From Labilithrix sp. (GTDB lineage: Bacteria > Myxococcota_A > Polyangia > Polyangiales > Polyangiaceae): a stretch of 57,568 nt of DNA. Position 1 is the first letter of the stretch, and each line of letters begins with the position of its first letter. Below are positions 51,845 to 57,568 of the stretch, piece after piece. The position numbers and the translations under genes were made by a program. Below the pieces are notes generated by a model. That model saw nothing but the letters and a program-made list of their open reading frames with translations. It was not told where the DNA came from and searched no databases. Location: assembly GCA_019637195.1 (NCBI GenBank), contig JAHBWA010000045.1, positions 1 to 57,568 of the forward strand, given 5' to 3'.

Positions 51845-51930
51845 CATGAAACCTCTGCCCGACGGGTAAATCAGCGACAGCGGATTGGGGCGCTGGCGCT
51901 GGAAACTCAGTCGAAGCGGAGGTTCAGACC

Positions 51931-53484
51931 ATGATCGGATCCCGGGTTCTCGGAGCAGCGTGCGCCGCCATCCTCATCAGCTCCCTCGGCACCCTCGCGG
52001 GCTGCGGGGCCGCCGACGAGAAGACGGAAGGCGCGACCGCTCAGACCATCCAGGCCGCGAGCGTCTCGCTCGTCCTGCATGACGCGAACGGAACGCGCGT
52101 CGGCGAGGGCTCCGGCATCCTCATCGCGCCGCGCGTCGTGCTGACCTCGGGTCACCTCGTCGCCGGCATGGCGCGTTGGACGGTCACCTCGGGCGACGGC
52201 AAGACCAAGGTCAACGGCGTGCGCGGCATGACGTACGACTGGATGAACTACCAGAGCGACCTGTCCCACCCGCGCAAGCACGACGTCGGCGTCATCTACC
52301 TCGATCGCCCGATTCAGCTCTCGGCGTACCCCACGCTCTCCGATCAGCGCGTCGCCGCGAGCTCGAAGGGCACGCGGGTCCGCGGCACCGGCAGCGCCTT
52401 CCAGCTCCTCCCCGCGACGTTCGACCGCTTCAACACGTTCCCACACGCGTTCAACACCGACATCCCCGCGGGCGAGACGGTCGACACGGGCGGGGCGGTC
52501 GTGAACGAGAAGAACGAGATCATCGGCCTCGTGACCGGCCGCGGCCACACGACGGGCAAGCTCCACATCGCCCGCGTCGACGACCTCGTCGGCTGGCTCT
52601 CCCCCAAGGCAGTCTGCGGCCACAAGTCCGCCAAGACGGCCCTCAGCACCCGCACCTACGGGACCCCGCCGCCGAAGGACGGCTGCGAGGACGACGGCAA
52701 CGGCACCTCGTCGAGCGGCGGCAGCTCGGGCTCGTCCGGCGACGGCAGCTCGGGCTCGTCGGGCAACGGCAGCTCGGGCTCGTCGGGCAACGGCAGCTCG
52801 GGCTCGTCGGGCTCCTCCGGCGGAGACGACGGCGTGCCGGGCAACTGCGACGACGGCGGCGGCGGCTACACGTCCGACGGCACGCCCATCCCGGGCGGCG
52901 GATCGGGCAGCGACGGCTCGTCGAGCGGCAGCAACGGCTCATCGAGCGGCGGATCGAGCGGCAGCTCGGGCGCCGGCAGCTCCGGCTCCTCCGGGGACGG
53001 TTCGTCGGGCAGCTCCGGCTCCTCCGGCGCCAGCTCCTCGGGCAGCTCGGGCAGCTCGGGCTCCTCCGGTTCGTCGGGCAGCTCCGGCTCCTCCGGCGCG
53101 GGCGGCTCCTCGGGCTCCTCGGGCAGCTCGGGTGACGGTTCGTCGGGCAGCTCGGGCGCCTCGTCGTCCGGCTCGTCGGGTAGCTCCGGCTCGTCGGGTA
53201 GCTCCGGCTCGTCGGGCTCGTCGGGCTCCTCCGGCGCGGGCGGCTCCTCGGGCTCCTCCGGTTCGTCGGGCAGCTCCGGCTCCTCCGGCGCAGGCGGCGG
53301 GAGCAACGGCGGCGACGCCGAGGTCTGCACCGGCCCGTCGGACAACCCGGATGTTTGCCCCCCCGAGCCGGACGGCTGCACGGGCCCGCAGTGCGGCGGC
53401 GGCTCGCCCGACAACTCGATCGACTACGGCGGCTGCGGCAGCTGCGGCGGCAGCGCGGGCGGCGGCACGATCATCCTCCGCTGA
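51931..53484 (+). CDS. Trypsin-like lipoprotein with long Ser-Gly stalk; catalytic Ser replaced by Thr
   Basis: 517 aa; GGAGG lies 8 nt before ATG 51931. Signal with lipobox LAGC, lipid Cys25. The trypsin-like domain (about 40-225) has His75 (LTSGHLVAG) and Asp118 (KHDVGVIYLD), but at the nucleophile position it reads VDTGGAV, so Thr186 stands where Ser is expected in GDSGG. It may be a weak or inactive protease. From about residue 245 a ~200-residue SSG/GSSGSS stalk follows, then a Cys-containing end (CTGPSDNPDVCPPEPDGCTGPQCGGG; GGCGSCGG). The stalk probably projects the Cys-rich end from the cell surface. Confidence 0.9.
   Translation: MIGSRVLGAACAAILISSLGTLAGCGAADEKTEGATAQTIQAASVSLVLHDANGTRVGEGSGILIAPRVVLTSGHLVAGMARWTVTSGDGKTKVNGVRGMTYDWMNYQSDLSHPRKHDVGVIYLDRPIQLSAYPTLSDQRVAASSKGTRVRGTGSAFQLLPATFDRFNTFPHAFNTDIPAGETVDTGGAVVNEKNEIIGLVTGRGHTTGKLHIARVDDLVGWLSPKAVCGHKSAKTALSTRTYGTPPPKDGCEDDGNGTSSSGGSSGSSGDGSSGSSGNGSSGSSGNGSSGSSGSSGGDDGVPGNCDDGGGGYTSDGTPIPGGGSGSDGSSSGSNGSSSGGSSGSSGAGSSGSSGDGSSGSSGSSGASSSGSSGSSGSSGSSGSSGSSGAGGSSGSSGSSGDGSSGSSGASSSGSSGSSGSSGSSGSSGSSGSSGAGGSSGSSGSSGSSGSSGAGGGSNGGDAEVCTGPSDNPDVCPPEPDGCTGPQCGGGSPDNSIDYGGCGSCGGSAGGGTIILR
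52708..53292. repeat. Ser-Gly stalk repeat region
   Basis: Irregular 9- to 15-bp units of GGCAGCTCGGGCTCG / GGCTCCTCCGGC type encode SSG, GSSGSS and GAGGSS. Short, near-identical blocks recur, so slippage is likely. Confidence 0.9.
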
Positions 53485-53498
53485 GCGAACCATCGAGC

Positions 53499-53522
53499 GC
53501 GCGCGATGGTGACATCGCGCGC
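53499..53522. terminator. Terminator-like hairpin after the trypsin-like gene
   Basis: GCGCGCGAT-GGTGAC-ATCGCGCGC, perfect 9-bp stem, 6-nt loop, 14 nt past the stop. No U-tract. Confidence 0.5.
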
Positions 53523-53705
53523 ATCCCCGGCGCCGCGTCTCCCCAAGGACGCGGCGTCGCGTCATTTGGCGCGCTGTTCGGGAGCCCGCCCTGCCCGCGG
53601 GCGCGGCGGGCTTGGCGCACTTGCTCTGCGCATCCCTCGATCGCCTCGTTCGAGCCGCGGCGCGAGGACGACGAGCGGCCGGGCCTCGATCTCAGCGACG
53701 CCACC

Positions 53706-54347
53706 CTAAGAGTCGGCGTTCGCGGCGCCCTGATCGACGATGAGGCTCTGCCACGCGCCCACGACCGCGCGCAGGACGCCGAGGCCGTCGACGTCGTCCG
53801 GCGCCTCGACGGCCTCGTGGGTCACGTCGATCACGTCATCGATCCTGGGGAGCAGGACGTTCTGCATCGCCGTCTCGTCGGCGAGCCTCGGGGCTTCCTC
53901 GCCCCGGCGAACGCGCGCGAGCGGGCCGCGACGCGGCAGCGGCGCGCGGCGGCCGTGGAGGAAGGCGGCGAGCGCCGCGCGGGCCGAGGGCGCGATGTGG
54001 TCGAAGATGACGCCCACAGCCAAGCCGTCATCGCCGGGGCGACGCCCGTGGACGACGCGCGCGACGGTCGCCTCGGCGTCGATCCACAGGCCGGGGATCG
54101 CGAACGAGACGATGAGCGACTCGCCGGTGAGCACGCGCGTGCGCAGCGGAAGGAGCAGGCCGTCGATCGAGACGTCGAGCGTGCGGTCGGCGATCAGCTT
54201 GAAGTCGTGCTCGCGCACGGCCTGACAAGGCAGCACGACCTCGCGGCGAGACGCGCCTCGGCGCGAGTCGTGGACCGACCACGAAGACCCGAGCGCGGGC
54301 GCGCCGGGAGGCGGAGAGGCGAACGACGGGAAGACGAGTGCGGTCAT
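53706..54347 (-). CDS. PilZ-domain protein
   Basis: 213 aa, cytoplasmic. PilZ c-di-GMP motifs are complete: RGASR (RxxxR) and DVSIDG (DxSxxG), followed by LTGESLIVSFAIPGLWIDAEATVARVVHGRRPGDDGLAVGVIFDHI. A helical C-terminal extension follows. ATG 54347 overlaps the preceding PilZ gene's stop by 4 nt (ATGA). The two probably answer to c-di-GMP together. Confidence 0.9.
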   Translation of the reverse strand: MTALVFPSFASPPPGAPALGSSWSVHDSRRGASRREVVLPCQAVREHDFKLIADRTLDVSIDGLLLPLRTRVLTGESLIVSFAIPGLWIDAEATVARVVHGRRPGDDGLAVGVIFDHIAPSARAALAAFLHGRRAPLPRRGPLARVRRGEEAPRLADETAMQNVLLPRIDDVIDVTHEAVEAPDDVDGLGVLRAVVGAWQSLIVDQGAANADS

Positions 54348-54757
54348 GTCACGATGCTCCGGACGGTGGCAGCCCAGTCGATCCGCTGCGCGCGGCGCGG
54401 GACAGGCGGTGGAACGTTCCGCAGGTGCCCGCGGAGGATGAAGCGCTTCACGCGCGGCAGCGTCGAGAAGCGGAGCGCGACCCCTCTCCCCTTGTCGCCT
54501 GGCCGTCGTCCGCGGACCAGGCGTGCGACACGCGCCTCGGTGTCGAACCAGATCCCGAGCTCCGTCGCGCGGAACGAGACGAAGACGTTCTCGCCAGGCT
54601 CGAGCTCCGTGTCGGTCGCGACGAGCATCCCATCCGGCGAGACGTCGAGCGCCTTGTCCGCGACGAGGCGAAAGTCGCGCTCGCGCACGATCTGGCAGGT
54701 CATCGCGACGGCGCGCCGAACCTCCCGGCGTTCATTCTTGCGGATGAAGAGCTGCAT
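54344..54757 (-). CDS. PilZ-domain protein
   Basis: 137 aa from ATG 54757, set by TACGAT 7 nt upstream; an in-frame codon at 54814 is less likely. RREVRRAV gives RxxxR and DVSPDG gives DxSxxG, so c-di-GMP binding is expected. Similar to its neighbour (TELEPGENVFVSFRATELGIWFDTEARVARLVRGRRPGDKGRGVALRF), and the pair looks like a tandem duplication with divergence. Confidence 0.9.
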   Translation of the reverse strand: MQLFIRKNERREVRRAVAMTCQIVRERDFRLVADKALDVSPDGMLVATDTELEPGENVFVSFRATELGIWFDTEARVARLVRGRRPGDKGRGVALRFSTLPRVKRFILRGHLRNVPPPVPRRAQRIDWAATVRSIVT

Positions 54758-54770
54758 GTGGGTGATCGTA
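54758..54770 (-). promoter_or_regulatory. Candidate leaderless promoter of the PilZ pair
   Basis: Minus-strand TACGAT (54770-54765), 7 nt before ATG 54757; TTGGCC (54795-54790) lies 19 bp upstream. Confidence 0.45.
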
Positions 54771-54839
54771 GGTGTCACCCTGGCTCCGCGGCCAACTTCC
54801 CGCCGATCGCTCACGGTGGGGTAAGGACGCCCGCGCCCG

Positions 54840-55904
54840 TCAGCGACGCTTGCCGCCGCCGCGCGAAGGCCGGGGCGCGACCACCCTGCCCTTCCCGGCC
54901 TTCCCCGGCTTGCGCTTCCCCTCGAGCCGCTTCGCCCCCGCCGCCTTCGCGCCCGACGCCGTCCCCTCGGGCGCGCGGGCGCCCGACGCCGTCACGCCCC
55001 CCGCGCCGTCTCCATCGGGCAGAGCGCGCGCGACCGCCGCGGCGTCGACGACGTCGGCGCAGCAGCGGAAGCCGGTCGAGTAGTCGTGGTAGCGAGCCTC
55101 GTGCGCCGTCGTCTTGTACCCGCATCCCTCGCCGTGCCCGGCGCTGGCGACGTCCTGGTAGTAGCCGCCGTAGAACGTGCCGCTCCGATCGGCCACCCAC
55201 TCGTGCAGGTTGCCGACCATGTCGTAGACGCCGTAGCCGTTGGAGCAGCGCGCGCGATCACCCGTCTTCGCGAGGGTCCCCGCGAGCTGATTCAGCTCGG
55301 GCTGGTTCATCGTCGACGCGTCGTAGCGGAAGCCGAAGAGCGCCACGACCGGGTTCTTGCCGTTGTCGTTGCAGCGCCCCACCTCGCGCTCCTCGGCGTA
55401 GCCGTAGCGCTTGTTCTCCGGTCCGCGGCAGGCCTTTTGCCACTCCGCCGCCCGGCAGAGGCGCTTGCCCGACGCGTTGCACGCCCGCTCGGCCTGCGTC
55501 GCGCTGATGTACCCCTGCGGGACGACGTCGGGCTCGCTGATCGCGCGGACGTGGTGGTGCGCGCGAACGATCGCGAACGGTGAGAACGCGTACTCCTCGC
55601 CGGTCGGCGTGACCTCGACGAGGCTCGCCTCGTAGCGGTCGATGCAGAAGCGTCCTTCGATCGAAGCCATCTCGGGCGTGCAGCCACCTCGCGCGATCGC
55701 GGCCGCCGTCGCGCCGACGGCCGCGGCGACGAGGCCGGCGCTCGTCTCGCCGCCAGCCTTCGCGGCGCCGCTCACGTCGCCCTTGCCGACGACGCGGCCG
55801 GCTTGGGCGTCGCTCGACGACGCGGCGCAACCCGCCGAGAGGACGAGCGTCGCCGCCAGGGCAGCGGCCCGCACGACGATCTCCCGCGTCTCACGCCAGC
55901 GCAC
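54840..55904 (-). CDS. FGE-sulfatase (SUMF1-like) domain lipoprotein
   Basis: 354 aa from GTG 55904. Signal ending VLSAGC, lipid Cys26. The FGE/SUMF1-like fold is clear: ASIEGRFCIDRYEASLVEV, YISATQAERACNASGKRLCRAAEWQKACRG, YGVYDMVGNLHEWVADRSGTFYGG and YHDYSTGFRCCADV. In true formylglycine-generating enzymes this fold oxidises a Cys in sulfatases; many relatives are lectin-like. No sulfatase is nearby, so a sugar-binding or structural role is likelier. A Lys/Arg/Gly/Pro-rich tail ends the protein. Confidence 0.9.
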   Translation of the reverse strand: MRWRETREIVVRAAALAATLVLSAGCAASSSDAQAGRVVGKGDVSGAAKAGGETSAGLVAAAVGATAAAIARGGCTPEMASIEGRFCIDRYEASLVEVTPTGEEYAFSPFAIVRAHHHVRAISEPDVVPQGYISATQAERACNASGKRLCRAAEWQKACRGPENKRYGYAEEREVGRCNDNGKNPVVALFGFRYDASTMNQPELNQLAGTLAKTGDRARCSNGYGVYDMVGNLHEWVADRSGTFYGGYYQDVASAGHGEGCGYKTTAHEARYHDYSTGFRCCADVVDAAAVARALPDGDGAGGVTASGARAPEGTASGAKAAGAKRLEGKRKPGKAGKGRVVAPRPSRGGGKRR

Positions 55905-56158
55905 GACCTCGAGTTAGCAGCCGTCGTGCCGCGCGACGTGCCCTCGCGCACCAGGCAGATCCCAGGGGATTTCAGCGCGGACGGAGCTTGCCAGCGCCCG
56001 TGGGCGGTCGACCTGGGGCACGCCCTATCCACCACGGCACGCGGAGGGCTCGCCGCGGCGGGCGCTCGCGGTGAACCGCGCGGATCTGCTCAGGGCTCGC
56101 CCGCGGCGCCGTCCGCGCGCGGATGGCTCGTCGCTTGCTCGTCGATCCACGAGCCGTC

Positions 56159-56716
56159 ATGCGAGCCCACCGCGCCTACCACGAAGCTCCCAGCGAGGTC
56201 GTCGCCGACGACACCGTGCAGGACTTCGCGTTCGCGGACACGGTCATCGCCGCCGATCTCGACGAGGTCTCGCCGTCCAGCGGCCTCCTCGTGAGCGACG
56301 ACAGCGGCCAGCGCCTGATGACGCCGGTCGCGTATGCGCCGCCGATCGTCGAGCTCCACCCCGCGCTCGCGACACGGCTGCGCCTGGCGTGGGCGCGGGC
56401 GCGCCACACGTGGACGCGCGTCCGCTACGGGCTGCGCGCCTCTCGCGACGAGATGAACGAGCTTTGGAGCGCCACCGCCGAAGATCCGCGCATCGCGCGG
56501 GACGACGACCCGCTCGCGCGCGCGGCGCTGGTGGGTCGCCGCATGCGGACGCTCTTTTCGTTCTTCGAGTGGGACCGCGCCGATCTGCTTCGCGCGGCGT
56601 GGATCGGGCTCGTCGTGTTCTTCCTCGTCGCGACGGCGGGCGCGCTCGCGCTCCAGTCCGACGCGACCGACAGCGCGTCGGGTCACCGGTCCGGTTCGAC
56701 CGCCTCGAAGCCCTGA
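56159..56716 (+). CDS. Probable tail-anchored membrane protein
   Basis: 185 aa from ATG 56159; ATG 56123 is in frame, but codon use becomes normal only after 56159. A soluble part (SEVVADDTVQDFAFADTVIAADLDEVSP) leads to helices rich in Arg and Trp (RLRLAWARARHTWTRVRYGLRASRDEMNELW) and one span LLRAAWIGLVVFFLVATAGALAL near the C-terminus. No family is recognised. Confidence 0.72.
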   Translation: MRAHRAYHEAPSEVVADDTVQDFAFADTVIAADLDEVSPSSGLLVSDDSGQRLMTPVAYAPPIVELHPALATRLRLAWARARHTWTRVRYGLRASRDEMNELWSATAEDPRIARDDDPLARAALVGRRMRTLFSFFEWDRADLLRAAWIGLVVFFLVATAGALALQSDATDSASGHRSGSTASKP

Positions 56717-56778
56717 CGCTCGCCCGACGCGGCGGTGACCGGCCGCGCCGGCGCGCTCCGCTGGATCGCTCGGCGGAC

Positions 56779-56813
56779 TTGCAACTGCCCGCTCGGACGG
56801 GCACGATCACGCC
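56779..56813 (+). promoter_or_regulatory. Candidate leaderless promoter
   Basis: TTGCAA (56779-56784), exact 17-bp spacer, CACGAT (56802-56807), then 6 nt to ATG 56814. Confidence 0.45.
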
Positions 56814-57568
56814 ATGGTGTCATCGCCCGGCCGCTTGGTCGTCGGAAGCCTCACTGCCGCGTTGATCTCGCTCGGGGTGTTCGCCTGCGGCGACGACGAG
56901 ACCGAGGACGGACAGGGGACGGACGTGACCCCTGACCCCGAGCCGCTCTTCCGCGCCCTCGAGGACGACCTCATCAAGACGTGCGGCGGCCCCAACGGCA
57001 CCTGCCACGTCCGCGGCAGCTTCCAGCAAGCGCCCACGTGGCTCGGTGGGCCCGATCCGTACGTCACCGTGAAGCGATACCGCGGCGTCCTCCCCGCCAC
57101 GAAGGAGGTCGGCGACAGCATCCTCCTCACGCAAGTCAGGCACGCCGGCCCCGCGCTGGCCGACGCGCCGGACGATCTCTATCGTCGCGTCTCGGACTGG
57201 CTCACAGCGGAGGTCCCCGGACCGCCGCTCCCGAACACCGGCGCGTTCAGCGTCCTCAGTGGCTTCAACAGCATCCCCCTCGACACGGTCGCGCCGGGTC
57301 TGACGGACGCGCGCCTCACGTTCCTCGCCACGGAGATGAACGGGACGCTCACCCTCGACGCGCTCAAGCTCGTCGCTCCCCCCAACGCCAACGTAAAGGT
57401 GGACTCGCCGTTCTTCGTCATCCTCCCGCGCAGCGGCAAGGTGAAGGCGGAGCCCGAGGTGAACGGCTTCAAGGGCGAGCTGACCGTGCCGGCGGGGGAG
57501 ACCGTCGACCTCTTCACCGGCAAGATGATCCTCCTGCGCTGGGATCCCACCGGACAGCTCAAGATCGC
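56814..57568 (+). CDS. Cytochrome-like lipoprotein (3' end cut by window)
   Basis: At least 251 aa; the C-terminus lies outside the window. Signal RLVVGSLTAALISLGVFAC, lipid Cys25. An early domain contains TCGGPNGTCHVRG, a CX6CH pattern that looks like an expanded heme motif instead of CxxCH, in a sequence (LEDDLIKTCGGPNG) typical of cytochrome-like 'C..CH' lipoproteins. A beta-rich domain follows (FFVILPRSGKVKAEPEVNGFKGELTVPAGETVDLFTG). Heme attachment is not certain. Similar general plan to the heme lipoprotein at the other window edge. Confidence 0.8.
   Translation, partial: MVSSPGRLVVGSLTAALISLGVFACGDDETEDGQGTDVTPDPEPLFRALEDDLIKTCGGPNGTCHVRGSFQQAPTWLGGPDPYVTVKRYRGVLPATKEVGDSILLTQVRHAGPALADAPDDLYRRVSDWLTAEVPGPPLPNTGAFSVLSGFNSIPLDTVAPGLTDARLTFLATEMNGTLTLDALKLVAPPNANVKVDSPFFVILPRSGKVKAEPEVNGFKGELTVPAGETVDLFTGKMILLRWDPTGQLKI

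Larger units (their letters stand above)
51475..51930. other. Divergent regulatory region between two lipoprotein genes
   Basis: About 455 bases without a gene, less GC-rich than its surroundings. It holds a TGGATC / GATCCA inverted repeat (51715-51720 and 51739-51744), the palindrome CTGATC-TCGC-GATCAG (51806-51821) and a sigma-54-like promoter (51829-51844), all upstream of the trypsin-like gene. Confidence 0.5.

Noticed and set aside
54758..54814. Longer start for the upstream PilZ protein
   Set aside because: TACGAT 7 nt before ATG 54757 and the usual PilZ start with RKNERRE favour the shorter form.

Overview
The window is GC-rich DNA (about 70% G+C, strong G/C third-position bias) from a bacterium that looks like a myxobacterium (Myxococcota, probably Polyangia). 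The clues are two long Ser/Thr kinases with Pro/Ala-rich tails, one carrying the HRDVSPHN catalytic loop common in this group; an FHA-AAA+ regulator beside a kinase; many lipoproteins with Ser-Gly stalks, Cys-rich tails or c-heme motifs; tandem PilZ proteins; and abundant short tandem repeats in and between genes. I see no rRNA, tRNA, CRISPR array, transposase or phage gene.

Layout. 1-7 kb: a truncated heme lipoprotein, an NCS1 permease, an acidic repeat protein with one membrane span, and a heme/copper-monooxygenase lipoprotein. 7-21 kb: two sugar-type ABC permeases, a possible 34-aa membrane peptide, an envelope block (YfhO-like protein, partner membrane protein, GT2 glycosyltransferase, LPG-synthase-like flippase), then an overlapping operon of LicC-like nucleotidyltransferase, MalK/UgpC ATPase and UgpB-like binding protein, divergent from a metallophosphoesterase; then an outer-membrane protein/cytochrome pair and small envelope proteins. 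21-26 kb: DUF2804, amino-acid permease and CBS genes, two small genes and a 5'-3' exonuclease. 26-33 kb: Ser/Thr kinase, ABC-2 exporter, pgi, TPR protein, SDR. 34-40 kb: FHA protein and a RamB/ScfR-type regulator divergent from aceB-aceA (glyoxylate shunt). 40-45 kb: Cys-rich lipoprotein, TPR/PEGA-like protein, a second kinase divergent from an FHA-AAA+ regulator. 45-57.5 kb: lipoproteins, a thioredoxin-like protein, a beta-helix lipoprotein, a ketoacyl synthase III, a trypsin-like lipoprotein with a long Ser-Gly stalk, two PilZ proteins, an FGE-sulfatase-like lipoprotein and a truncated lipoprotein.

How the genes fit together. Three functional themes are visible: acetate or fatty-acid use through the glyoxylate shunt under an adjacent regulator; uptake and processing of a phosphorylated or sugar-like compound (ABC importer parts, nucleotidyltransferase, phosphoesterase); and phospho-signalling (two kinases, two FHA proteins, two PilZ proteins) alongside a large envelope lipoprotein set. 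Two sequence-level patterns recur. At least a dozen genes have a TAnnnT -10-like hexamer 6-9 nt before the start codon and no Shine-Dalgarno sequence, which suggests leaderless transcription. Several genes are followed by tandem copies of their own 3' end, stop codon included. All functional calls are from reading the sequence; no database search was run.
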